Origin: Burkholderiales bacterium RIFCSPLOWO2_02_FULL_57_36
GTDB lineage: Bacteria > Pseudomonadota > Gammaproteobacteria > Burkholderiales > Burkholderiaceae_D
Direction of reading: 5' to 3'
Assembly (NCBI GenBank): GCA_001770855.1
Contig: MESE01000069.1
Coordinates: 45,330-109,329 of the forward strand
Length of the DNA: 64,000 nucleotides
Under the pieces are notes generated by a model that did no database searches, was not told where the DNA came from, and was given only the letters and a program-made list of their open reading frames with translations. The position numbers and the translations under genes were made by a program. Positions within the stretch are counted from its first letter, which is position 1. Each line of letters starts with the position of its first letter. Of the stretch, positions 1-8,273 are shown in pieces.

Positions 1-1059
1 ATGCACTCGTCCCTTGCGTATCACGGCATATACGGCCATATCACGCAAGACACGAGTACTTATGTTGCACGAAAGAATGGAGAGATCGTCGCGGTGATTT
101 TATTTTGCATCGAGAATGGAAAGCTGCGCGTGCTCAACGAACAGTTGCGGCTCGAGGCGGACGAAATCCAGCGGTTTTCCGACTACATTTTTAACACCTG
201 TCAATCCGTTCACGTTGTTACCTTTCCGGTAATAGAAAATACAATTAGCAGGTTATCGTTTCCGTATCAGCAATCCCTTTGCACGCAAGACATCGTACTG
301 ACGATGCCGGAATCGGTTGAAGCGTACTTGCACAGCCTCGGAAAATCGACGCGCAACTACGTCAAGCGGTATCAAAACAAGCTCAAGCGCGACTTTCCAT
401 CGATGACCTGCAAAACTTATGGCAACCACGATGCGAGTGAGCAGCATATCCGCGACATCTGTGCCCTGAACCGGGCGAGGATGGCAAACAGGTGCACATC
501 CTCCTACATCGATGACGCCGAAACGGAAAGGCTCATCAAGCTGGTCAGGATATGCGGCCTTGTGACTGTGATCACAATCAACGGCAGCGTATGCGCGGGA
601 ACCATCAATTACCGCTTCGGCGAGAATTATTTCCTGAAGGTGATTGCGCACGACCCCGCGTATGACGAATATGGCCTCGGCACGCTGTGCTGCTACCTCA
701 CCATTTGCGAATGCATCGCACGCAAGGGCAAGGAGTACCACTTCCTTTGGGGCAGGTATGAGTACAAGTTCCGGCTTCTCGGAATACAGCGCGATCTCAG
801 TCATCTGGCGATCTACCGGTCGCGTCTCCATATGTTTCTCAACGGCCGCGACGCTTTGAAACTTGCTTACAACGGGCGCATGTACGGCGCGAGAGACTGG
901 ATGGAACTCAAAATGAGAAGGATGGACAATTCCACCGTTTCTGGAAAACTGGCATTTCATTTCCTGAATAATCTGAAAAAAATGAAACGCACCGTAGCCA
1001 GATGGCGTGCGCGCAGGCACGCCTCCGTAGTGGAACCGGCGTCGCTTCAGAAAGAGTAG
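1..1059 (+). CDS. FemAB/GNAT-like acyltransferase, N-terminus probably outside the window
   Basis: The 352 visible residues resemble the BioF2/FemAB-like GNAT fold (Acetyltransf_6 type), which transfers an acyl or aminoacyl group to a cell-surface or small-molecule acceptor; the substrate cannot be told. It is a close paralogue of the next gene: both carry STYVARK, SEQHIRDI, VCAG, a GEN-x-F-x-x-VIAHD motif and a C-terminal GRY-x-YK-(F/Y)RLL motif. Aligned to that paralogue, the visible ATG falls about 50 residues into the protein, so the true start most likely lies upstream of base 1 and the first ATG may be internal. The tail after about residue 300 is basic. The gap to the next gene is 55 bp on the same strand, so the two are probably co-transcribed. 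Confidence 0.75.
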   Translation: MHSSLAYHGIYGHITQDTSTYVARKNGEIVAVILFCIENGKLRVLNEQLRLEADEIQRFSDYIFNTCQSVHVVTFPVIENTISRLSFPYQQSLCTQDIVLTMPESVEAYLHSLGKSTRNYVKRYQNKLKRDFPSMTCKTYGNHDASEQHIRDICALNRARMANRCTSSYIDDAETERLIKLVRICGLVTVITINGSVCAGTINYRFGENYFLKVIAHDPAYDEYGLGTLCCYLTICECIARKGKEYHFLWGRYEYKFRLLGIQRDLSHLAIYRSRLHMFLNGRDALKLAYNGRMYGARDWMELKMRRMDNSTVSGKLAFHFLNNLKKMKRTVARWRARRHASVVEPASLQKE

Positions 1060-1114
1060 AAGTTCAATCAGCTCGCAGGCACGTTGCCGACTTCAACGAG
1101 GGCACAGTAAGCAT

Positions 1115-2269
1115 ATGGAGACGCGGATTCAGTCAACGAACGTGCCGGAATTCATTCAACTGAATGAAAATCCCGCTTACCCGGACGAGGTGCGGATTTC
1201 TCATTACGACAATGAGGTGCCTGCATTTGCCGGACCGGAAATCGACCGTCTGTACGGACACCTGTATTGTTCACCCTCCTATTTTGTAGTTGCGAACGAG
1301 CTTGCCGGCGCCAGCACGTATGTCGCCCGGAAGGGCGACGACCCGGTTGCGATGCTGTTGTACAAACGGTCGGAAAATGAAGTGACGGTCATCAGCGATT
1401 ACGTGAAGATTGATGAACAGGAAATCCGCCGGTTTGCGGACTGGGTCTTCAACAGCTTCAAGCCGGTCAAGGTCGTCTCCTTCAGGAAACTGCAGGCAGC
1501 GATTCATGACCTCGCCTATCCATGGCATGCCGTAACCTGCACCGAAGACATGGTCGTTACCTTGCCGCCGACGGTGAAGGAATACGAGACGGCTGTCGGA
1601 AAAAACATGCGCAGGAACATCAAGCGCTACACGAATGCGCTGGTGAAGGACTTCCCCTCGTACCGCTATCGGCTTTACCTGGAGGCTGAAGTCAGTGAGC
1701 AGCATATCCGCGACATCATTGCCTTGAGCTGCACGCGAATGAAGAGCAAGAACATCGTGCCGCGTTTCAATGAAGAAGAAACGCAATGGATCGTCGATTT
1801 TGCGAAAAAATGCGGGATCGTGGGCGTTGCCACAGTCGATGGCCGTGTCTGTGCCGGCGCGATCGGATTCCGCATGGGAGAAAACTGTTTCATGCACGTG
1901 ATCGCGCATGACGTCAAATTCAACGATTACAGTCTCGGCATTCTCTGCTACTACCATACGATTTGCGAGAGCATTGCACGAGGTGCCAAGAATTTCCATC
2001 TGCTGCAGGGCAGATACGGATACAAATATCGTCTGCTTGCGCAAAGGCAGGACTTGATCCATCTCGACATTTATCGCAGCCGTTGGCATGCCCTTGCGCA
2101 TGCGCGAAGAATTTTCGGAATGGAAGTCAGAGGCCGCATCCGTCTGATGAAGCAATGGCTGCTGCATGACGTCGAACGCGCGGAAGGCAGGGCGTACCGG
2201 CTTCTGGGCAAAGCGGTAAACAGCTTGCGAAGCATGAAGCGGTCGAGCCAGTCTTCCGCAATCGAATAA
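1115..2269 (+). CDS. FemAB/GNAT-like acyltransferase, second tandem paralogue
   Basis: This 384-residue protein has the same fold as its upstream neighbour: an N-terminal GNAT-like half (to about residue 150) and a C-terminal Acetyltransf_6-like half containing SEQHIRDIIAL, GENCFMHVIAHD and GRYGYKYRLL. No signal peptide or membrane segment is visible, so it is probably cytoplasmic. FemAB-type enzymes often act on peptidoglycan precursors or exopolysaccharide; here that is inference only, because no polysaccharide genes are seen in the window. The start is an ATG at 1115; no strong Shine-Dalgarno sequence precedes it. The tandem arrangement suggests duplication followed by divergence. Confidence 0.8.
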   Translation: METRIQSTNVPEFIQLNENPAYPDEVRISHYDNEVPAFAGPEIDRLYGHLYCSPSYFVVANELAGASTYVARKGDDPVAMLLYKRSENEVTVISDYVKIDEQEIRRFADWVFNSFKPVKVVSFRKLQAAIHDLAYPWHAVTCTEDMVVTLPPTVKEYETAVGKNMRRNIKRYTNALVKDFPSYRYRLYLEAEVSEQHIRDIIALSCTRMKSKNIVPRFNEEETQWIVDFAKKCGIVGVATVDGRVCAGAIGFRMGENCFMHVIAHDVKFNDYSLGILCYYHTICESIARGAKNFHLLQGRYGYKYRLLAQRQDLIHLDIYRSRWHALAHARRIFGMEVRGRIRLMKQWLLHDVERAEGRAYRLLGKAVNSLRSMKRSSQSSAIE

Positions 2270-2381
2270 CGCTGAATCCGGTTCGGGCCGGCATGACGCG
2301 TCCGCGGCCCGCTACGACAACAGGGAATGAGGCCGATACTCCGCCACGGAAATTGATCTTCGGGACAAAGACGCCAAGCCT

Positions 2382-2660
2382 ATGGATATTTTGATGCAGG
2401 CAACTCTGGCGCTACTGCTACTGGCAGCCGCCGCTTACGCACAAAAACAAATTCCGGTATTCACCAAAGGCCGCACCAATATAAGGATTGCGCGCGCGAT
2501 TCTTATATTGGTCGGCATCGCATTCGGACTGACGGCCGCCGCCTATGTCCGCAGCGATCTGCCGAAATTGCTGGCCTTTGCCATTGGATTCGGCATCGTG
2601 CATGTTCCGGCTGCGATCGTGTTGTTTATCAAGGGCAAGCGTGGCGAAGGAAAATCTTGA
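2382..2660 (+). CDS. Small membrane protein, three predicted helices
   Basis: A 92-residue hydrophobic protein with helices at about residues 4-20, 35-53 and 63-83, and a basic C-terminus (KGKRGEGKS). The short polar stretch KGRTNIR separates the first two helices. I do not recognise the family. It follows the acyltransferase pair on the same strand after 112 bp, so it may share their transcript. No enzymatic motif is visible. Confidence 0.6.
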   Translation: MDILMQATLALLLLAAAAYAQKQIPVFTKGRTNIRIARAILILVGIAFGLTAAAYVRSDLPKLLAFAIGFGIVHVPAAIVLFIKGKRGEGKS

Positions 2661-2996
2661 CGGACTGATTGCCGAGTCATGCGGAAAGCCAGTGTGGCTC
2701 CGTTCAATGGAGAGACCGATTTGTCTGTTTGTGCATCAAAGTGGGCTGGTATGCATTGGCGTGGCGCATTTTATAGAGATCGCGCACCGTGAAAGTGCAG
2801 GCATAGACGTTAACGGATCCGCATGCATCGTCTACCCGGTAGCCGAGCTTTTCCAGTCGTTCGTTCCGATCCTGATTGTTTACACATCGGCGACGCATTC
2901 AAGATATCTCGAAAAATCGCAACTTGTGACGCAACTTGCGCTCTGAATGATAACGACAATTAATTCTGTGCAGCGCCGCTGGAATGGCACTGCACA
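2661..2996. other. Intergenic stretch without a convincing gene
   Basis: No good ribosome site or recognisable protein is seen. A 64-codon minus-strand frame (2704-2898) starts MRRRCVNNQDRN and could be coding, but it has no family resemblance and no clear Shine-Dalgarno sequence, so it is not called. Confidence 0.4.
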
Positions 2997-3172
2997 CTAG
3001 TAGTCCGTCGCACTCCAATTTACGGGTTCTGCCACATTGCTCGAAGGCGATTGCGGCGTTGCCGATGCGCGACAGGGGAACGCCCTGTCTGTGCTCGCCG
3101 CCTTGCACTCACCCTCGATCAACGCGGCAGACCGCTTCGCTACCCGCAAATCGAAGCGTGACGAACTACTAG
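2997..3172. repeat. 176-bp element bounded by 31-nt imperfect inverted repeats
   Basis: The left arm (2997-3027, beginning CTAGTAGTCCGTC) and the reverse complement of the right arm (3142-3172) agree at 25 of 31 positions, and all six differences are transitions. Similarity continues inward (TCTGCCACATTGCTCGA against TCTGCCGCGTTGATCGA) after a short insertion. The centre holds a perfect 7-bp hairpin, GACAGGG at 3071-3077 with CCCTGTC at 3083-3089. The whole can fold into one long hairpin and looks like a MITE or a large REP-type element. A further copy of the right arm lies at 40821-40858. Confidence 0.65.
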
Positions 3173-3207
3173 CCGATAAAGACCGGCACGAGACAAGGAG
3201 ATCCACC

Positions 3208-4167
3208 ATGGCAACGATTCAGCAATCCATCGAAATCAAAGTTCCGGTACAGACGGCGTACAACCAGCTCACCCAGTTCGAAGATTATCCTCGTTTCATG
3301 GAAAACGTTGAAGCCGTGCAACAGATCGACGATACGCATCTGCACTGGACAACCGTCATGTCGAACCACTCCGTCGAATGGGATGCGGAAATTACCGAAC
3401 AGGAACCGGATCGCTGCATCGCGTGGCATAACATCAGCGATCCAGCCAGCGCAGGCAAGGTAGAAGTGCAGTCCGCGGGCTCGAACGCGTCGCGCGTCAT
3501 CTTCACGCTGCAGGCAGCGGGTTCGCCGGCCGGCAATAACGAGCAGGAAATGGCGCAGCGGCTCAAGCAGGACCTGGCGCGCCTGAAAGATTTTATCGAG
3601 GCACGCAGATCGGCAACCGGTGCTTGGCGCGGCGAAGTGCATGACGCGCAAGTGACCATGCGCGACCGCGATGCAAAAAGACAAGAGCAAGAGAATGGCG
3701 GCAATGCGCCGGCTGCCGCATCGGGATATGCAGCAGGCTCCGAAGGCTGGTCCGGCGATGAAGATCCGGCGGCGCCGGTCGTATCGTCATCCCGGATGAC
3801 GGCGGAGCAGCGCGATGATTTCGCAGAATCGGTATCGCGTCGGCCGGCGCCATCGCCCTCCGATGCAGGAGAAGGCAATCCGCAGATAAACGCATCGACG
3901 CAGTCCGATTATTCATTGTCCAGGCCGTCGGATGACGGCAGTGCCGACGACGGACGGTTTTCCATCGCGGAAGAGGTGAGTTTTGATCAGCAATCCGATG
4001 CGGCGCGAAACATAGGACATATGCCGCAGGACACGAGTGCCGATCACCATGGCGGAACCTCTGCTCCCGATGCGATGAGAAAAACGCTGCAGCAGGACGA
4101 GCAAGACGCGAAAGACAATGCAAAGTTGAAGCCATCGATAGACCGCGCGGTACCACCATCGGAATAA
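3208..4167 (+). CDS. SRPBCC (polyketide cyclase/dehydrase-like) protein with long acidic tail
   Basis: 319 residues. Residues 1 to about 145 match the SRPBCC/COG5637 'cyclase/dehydrase' helix-grip fold: an IEIKVPVQTAYNQLTQFEDYPRFM start and a DAEITEQEPDRCIAWHN strand typical of membrane- or stress-associated START-like proteins. The remaining ~175 residues are low-complexity, rich in Ser, Asp, Gln and Ala, and look disordered. The start at 3208 is chosen over an in-frame start further upstream because AAGGAG lies 7 nt before it and the homologous domain begins at once. It stands alone, directly after the inverted-repeat element. Confidence 0.8.
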   Translation: MATIQQSIEIKVPVQTAYNQLTQFEDYPRFMENVEAVQQIDDTHLHWTTVMSNHSVEWDAEITEQEPDRCIAWHNISDPASAGKVEVQSAGSNASRVIFTLQAAGSPAGNNEQEMAQRLKQDLARLKDFIEARRSATGAWRGEVHDAQVTMRDRDAKRQEQENGGNAPAAASGYAAGSEGWSGDEDPAAPVVSSSRMTAEQRDDFAESVSRRPAPSPSDAGEGNPQINASTQSDYSLSRPSDDGSADDGRFSIAEEVSFDQQSDAARNIGHMPQDTSADHHGGTSAPDAMRKTLQQDEQDAKDNAKLKPSIDRAVPPSE

Positions 4168-4323
4168 GCGAACGAGTCTCCGGATTGATGCCGATTTTCA
4201 CGCTTCTCACCTGCATCCCGGGGCGCTTCCTGCCGGGGCAGGGCGCGACTGTTTCCCGGATCTATACAAATAATCGATCCGGTCCATTCCTGGTATTTCA
4301 AGACCTCAATTCAAACAAACGCA

Positions 4324-4491
4324 ATGGATGAATCCAAACAAGGCAAGGAAAATGCGAGGAAGTACATGGAGCGTCGACAGACTGAACGGCGTCAGAACTC
4401 CCGCTCGCCGCTACACGATCCACAACAGATCCGGCACGAAATCGGATGGGATCTGATGGAGCGGCGGCGGCAGGACCGCCGTACCAAATGA
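4324..4491 (+). CDS. Small charged protein of 55 residues
   Basis: A short open frame beginning MDESKQGKENARKYMERRQ and rich in Arg, Gln and Glu, with two similar segments (YMERRQTERRQN and LMERRRQDRRTK) suggesting an internal duplication. There is no clear Shine-Dalgarno sequence. I do not know the family; the composition resembles small stress-associated proteins of this order. Kept because the repeated MERR motif looks selected rather than random. Confidence 0.4.
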   Translation: MDESKQGKENARKYMERRQTERRQNSRSPLHDPQQIRHEIGWDLMERRRQDRRTK

Positions 4492-4541
4492 AGGTAGGTA
4501 ACACAATGGATAAACGATAGTCTTGCAAGACACGCGGTCGG

Positions 4542-4901
4542 TTACGGCGTACCAATCTCATTTCGCTTTTTCCTGGTTAGCGAAGAAAAAGCCTTTTGAT
4601 ACGACCACGTGATCAGCTCGATAAAATACTCATCGGGCATGCGTTCGATCTTCACCACCGTCACCCAATGGAATCGTCCCATGTACCTGGCCGGCTTGAT
4701 GCCGGGCGTGTCGGTCAATTCAAGGAATCGATCGGGCGCCACTCGAATGCTGAATCGCCATTTTTCCGGATCGCTGGTCTTGAAGTACGCGAACGATTTT
4801 CCGCCAACCGAATACACGAGCACGTTGCTCGGTTCGCCATGAAGTGTCGCAACAGCTCCCGGCAGGGTAGAGCAAAGTTTTTTTAATGTTTGAAGATTCA
4901 T
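4542..4901 (-). CDS. MmcQ/YjbR-family protein
   Basis: 119 residues matching the YjbR/MmcQ family (CyaY-like double-wing fold): LPGAVATLHGEP near the start, the GGKSFAYF strand, WRFSIRVAPDRFLELTD, and the PARYMGRFHWVTV segment followed by a C-terminal WSYQKAFSSL helix. The family is often annotated DNA-binding, but its role is unproven. The start at MNLQTLKK (4901) fits the family length of about 117 residues; a longer upstream frame adds 24 unmatched residues. Monocistronic, convergent with the small gene at 4324. Confidence 0.85.
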   Translation of the reverse strand: MNLQTLKKLCSTLPGAVATLHGEPSNVLVYSVGGKSFAYFKTSDPEKWRFSIRVAPDRFLELTDTPGIKPARYMGRFHWVTVVKIERMPDEYFIELITWSYQKAFSSLTRKKRNEIGTP

Positions 4902-4958
4902 GATTGCGGTCCAGGCCGGGCTTTGGTTTGTTGCGGCGATGCGGGGCGCTTGTACGCA

Positions 4959-5149
4959 ATCCGCACGGATCATTTTTCGCGCTCATGTCGCCGGGTCACG
5001 GCATTATGGCAAAAAATCCCGGCGTCTTGCCAGCCCTTTCATTTCCGGTTTTGAATGCGCCGCTTTCCTGCGCAAGGATGGTCGGTGCGGCGGTCTCGTC
5101 GAAGAGACCGGGCACCGCAACATGCGCGCGAAAAATGATCTGTGCGGAT
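4959..5149. repeat. ~190-bp MITE-like element with ~40-nt inverted ends
   Basis: The left end (4959-4997, ATCCGCACGGATCATTTTTC onward) is repeated in inverted form at 5106-5149, with two substitutions across the first 30 positions and a small indel further in. Inside the right half a compound hairpin (5083-5115) pairs GGTGC/GCACC and CGGTCTC/GAGACCG around GTCGAA. No open frame of note lies inside. It occupies most of the gap between the YjbR gene and the PHB depolymerase. Confidence 0.6.
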
Positions 5150-5376
5150 TCCCTGATATGGATCGTTGTTTCATCCGATCGGCCCAACCAAATCTATGGC
5201 GCTACGCATGAGATCACCGATACGGTAGAAATACCAGTTTCATTGACATGCTGCATTTTGGCTCTAATATCCAATGACCTTTCGGCCTTGATCAATTCGC
5301 TATTTGGGTTTGTCTTGTTCGTAGGATTGCGCGGCAATGACTGTGCAAAAACCAAAATAGCCAGGAGACAAGAACG

Positions 5377-7128
5377 ATGAACATCATCTCGCTTCGCCGC
5401 GGGCAAAGCCGCGCTGTACGTGCCGTCTTTGCAATCGCTTTATTGTATGGCGGTATGCATGCGCAAGCCGCAATCACCTTGCCCGCTTATAACGTCGACG
5501 TCGATCAAACATCGATATCCGGTCTCTCGTCCGGCGGTTTCATGGCAGCTCAACTGCATGTCGCGTTTTCATCGACATTCAAGGCCGGTGCGGGCATCGT
5601 CGCCGGCGGACCGTATTACTGCGCGCAGGGCAGCGTCTCGACCGCGACAGGACCTTGCATGGCTGCCAGCAGTTACAGCAAGCCGGCCACATCGACACTG
5701 ATTTCGACCACTAATTCCTGGGCGAACCAGGGTTTGATCGACCCGGTCAGCAATCTCACGAATTCGAAGGTTTATCTATACTCCGGCACGATCGACAGCA
5801 CGGTGAAGCAACTGGTCATGAACGAGGCGAACACCTACTACCGGAACTTCGTCAACAGCGCCAACGTTTTTTACAAAAACAATCTCGCGTCGGAACATGC
5901 AATGGTGACCGATTATTTCGGTAGCGCATGCAGTGTGAAAGCCAGCCCCTATATCAATAATTGCAGTTTCGACCTGGCAGGGGAAATGCTGAAGTGGATC
6001 TACGGACCGCTGAACCCCAAAAACACGGGCACGCTAAGCGGTTCGTTCGTCGAGTTCAATCAATCTGATTTTATCGCCAGCCCGACCACGCATGGAATGG
6101 CAAATACCGGTTGGCTCTACGTACCCGCAAGTTGCGGCAGCAACCAGACCTGCAAACTGCATGTGGCGCTGCACGGATGCCAGCAGGACCCAACCAAGGT
6201 CCAGGACAAGTTCTATAAAAATACCGGTTACAACAAATGGGCCGATAGCAACAACATCGTCGTGATGTATCCGCAAACCGCGCCAAGCAGTTCGGGCAAT
6301 CCGAACGGCTGTTGGGATTGGTGGGGCTACGACGATCCGAATTATGCAAAGAAGAGCGGACGTCAGATGGCCGCGATCAAAGGCATGGTCACCAAGGTCG
6401 CCAGCGGCTTCAATCCGTTGCCTGCACCTGCCGGCTTGTCGGTCACGGGCGTGACCGACACTACCATTTCGCTGGCATGGAATAGCGTATCCGGTGCTGC
6501 GGGATATAACGTCTACCGCATGGGAACCAAGGTCAACAGTAGCGTGATCGCCGGCACCACGTTTACCGATGCCGGCCTGTTGTCCGGCACCAGCTACAGC
6601 TATACCGTAAAGGCGGCCAGTTCCAGCGGCGCCACCGGCGCCGCGTCGGCTTCGGTCATTGCCAGCACCACCGGGAATCCGCCGCCATTGGCAACGCCGG
6701 CCAACCTTTCGGTAAGCGGCACCACCGGCAGCTCCGTATCGCTTACTTGGAGCGCGTCCAGCGGTGCGGCCGGGTACAACGTCTATCGCAACGGCACGAA
6801 AGTCACGGCAAGCCCGGTTGCGGCAACCAGCTATACGGACAGCGGTCTGGCAGCCAGCACCACATACAGTTATGCCGTGTCGTCATATAGTTCCGGCCGT
6901 GAAAGCGCATTGTCGAGCAGCGTGAATGCAACCACAACATCGGGATTCATCTGCACCAAGACGACCAGCAGCAACTACGCGCACGTGACGGCAGGGCGTG
7001 CGTACAACAGCGGCGGTTATGCGCTGGCAAAAGGGTCCAATCAAAACATGGGATTGAATAACGTGTTCTATACCACCGCCCTGGCGCAAACATCAGCCGG
7101 CTATTATGTGATCGGCAATTGCCCGTAA
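5377..7128 (+). CDS. phaZ: Secreted poly(3-hydroxybutyrate) depolymerase with two fibronectin-III domains
   Basis: 583 residues. A signal peptide (about 1-32, cleavage after AQAA) is followed by an alpha/beta-hydrolase domain to about residue 345, two fibronectin type III linkers (about 347-432 and 435-522, each with the GYNVYR strand) and a C-terminal 60-residue domain starting FICTKTTSS that resembles short substrate-binding domains of PHB depolymerases. The lipase-type box GLSSG has its nucleophile at Ser51; LHGCQQ near residue 265 is the likely oxyanion region. It would hydrolyse extracellular polyester to hydroxybutyrate oligomers. AGGAGA precedes the ATG. No regulator is adjacent, and a terminator-like hairpin follows. 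Confidence 0.9.
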   Translation: MNIISLRRGQSRAVRAVFAIALLYGGMHAQAAITLPAYNVDVDQTSISGLSSGGFMAAQLHVAFSSTFKAGAGIVAGGPYYCAQGSVSTATGPCMAASSYSKPATSTLISTTNSWANQGLIDPVSNLTNSKVYLYSGTIDSTVKQLVMNEANTYYRNFVNSANVFYKNNLASEHAMVTDYFGSACSVKASPYINNCSFDLAGEMLKWIYGPLNPKNTGTLSGSFVEFNQSDFIASPTTHGMANTGWLYVPASCGSNQTCKLHVALHGCQQDPTKVQDKFYKNTGYNKWADSNNIVVMYPQTAPSSSGNPNGCWDWWGYDDPNYAKKSGRQMAAIKGMVTKVASGFNPLPAPAGLSVTGVTDTTISLAWNSVSGAAGYNVYRMGTKVNSSVIAGTTFTDAGLLSGTSYSYTVKAASSSGATGAASASVIASTTGNPPPLATPANLSVSGTTGSSVSLTWSASSGAAGYNVYRNGTKVTASPVAATSYTDSGLAASTTYSYAVSSYSSGRESALSSSVNATTTSGFICTKTTSSNYAHVTAGRAYNSGGYALAKGSNQNMGLNNVFYTTALAQTSAGYYVIGNCP

Positions 7129-7143
7129 CGGGGCACATAGCTC

Positions 7144-7176
7144 CTCGCGCCCGCACAATGCACTGCCGGGCGCGAG
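7144..7176 (+). terminator. Stem-loop after the PHB depolymerase gene
   Basis: A perfect 10-bp GC-rich stem, CTCGCGCCCG (7144-7153) with CGGGCGCGAG (7167-7176), 15 nt after the stop codon. The following tract (AGCGATTTCTG) is only weakly T-rich. Confidence 0.6.
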
Positions 7177-7285
7177 AGCGATTTCTGTTCAAGAATGACG
7201 AACAAGGTGGCGGTATTGTCCCGCGCTGGTATTTCCACCGATTTGTGGCGCAAACAGCGGGTTCTTCAAACGGGTAAAAGGGCAG

Positions 7286-8089
7286 TCAGGCGATCGCGCG
7301 GTAGTAGTATTGAAAAAGCAAAAACATGAAAATTCCGAGCCCGCTGATCAAGCCGGTCCAGGAACATAATTTCAGAATATCGACAGACTGATTCTTCGGC
7401 TCGTCCCCACTCAACTCATCAAGATAATCATGTGATCTCATTCGTGAAGCGGAATGGATCGATACTTTTCGTATTGCCGGGTGCGCGGCGGCGACGCGAA
7501 CCACGGCGGCAGGTGCCTGAATTCCCGAAGGCGGATTATTTTCTCGCAATGGCAAAACAGCTTGCGCAGCCTTTATCAAATCCGGATTGAGTTGAAGATC
7601 CGATGCAGGGAGTGATTTGCCGTCCGATGTATCGGAAGAGAGCGGTGGCGCAGCGATAAACGTCACAGGCGCCGGAAGCGGCTGGGTTTTTACGGCAGGT
7701 TCAATTGCCGGCGATGGAAGTACATGCCCCATTTCCGCTATCAGATCCATACCGAAGTGATCTTCCGGATCAACTGAAATAATGGTAACCGGATCAAGCG
7801 TATCCTGTTGCAAAAAATGATCCACTACCGCTGAATCCAGCGTCTCCGGTTGCTGCGCTTCATCCGGAAGCAATACCTCGAATATCAAATCCTTTGCCAG
7901 CAAGGTATTCAGCGCACGAACAAAACGCTCCATCGACAACGCCCAGACTTTGTCGCGCAACGCAGCATAAGGCGTTACACCGTCTACCACGATGAGTATC
8001 AATCGTTCGCTCTGGGTTAGCCTGACCGATTTGGTTTTTATTGTCTCCAGGCCAAGGCTTGTTCTTTGCAGTATGGCGGTAGCGTTCAT
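7286..8089 (-). CDS. Tail-anchored protein of unknown function
   Basis: 267 residues. The first ~85 residues look like a winged-helix or response-regulator-associated alpha/beta domain (RLTQSERLILIVVDGV followed by MERFVRALNTLLAKDLI). A long Pro/Ala-rich linker (about 120-215) follows, then a single C-terminal membrane helix (GLGIFMFLLFQYYYRAIA). The domain order suggests a cytoplasmic module tethered to the inner membrane. AGGATAG precedes the ATG. It lies downstream of, and divides from, no obvious operon partner; the c-di-GMP protein upstream on the same strand is 184 bp away. Family not recognised by me. Confidence 0.65.
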   Translation of the reverse strand: MNATAILQRTSLGLETIKTKSVRLTQSERLILIVVDGVTPYAALRDKVWALSMERFVRALNTLLAKDLIFEVLLPDEAQQPETLDSAVVDHFLQQDTLDPVTIISVDPEDHFGMDLIAEMGHVLPSPAIEPAVKTQPLPAPVTFIAAPPLSSDTSDGKSLPASDLQLNPDLIKAAQAVLPLRENNPPSGIQAPAAVVRVAAAHPAIRKVSIHSASRMRSHDYLDELSGDEPKNQSVDILKLCSWTGLISGLGIFMFLLFQYYYRAIA

Positions 8090-8273
8090 AAACTATCCTA
8101 CAGGCTGAATTTCGCCTTTGGCGGTATTGGTAGAGATATCAAATCGCATCCGTGACATGAACGGTTTTGACGTCAATTTTATGAAACCGGAAATGGCATT
8201 GTAGGTGAAATTATTGCTGTATGGAAATAATTATTAAATATTAGGGACAGCGCCTCCATACCTTTTACCTGGG

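Noticed and set aside
2545..2946. 133-codon plus-strand frame after the small membrane protein
   Set aside because: It starts inside the preceding gene in another frame and has no ribosome site; composition is not convincing.
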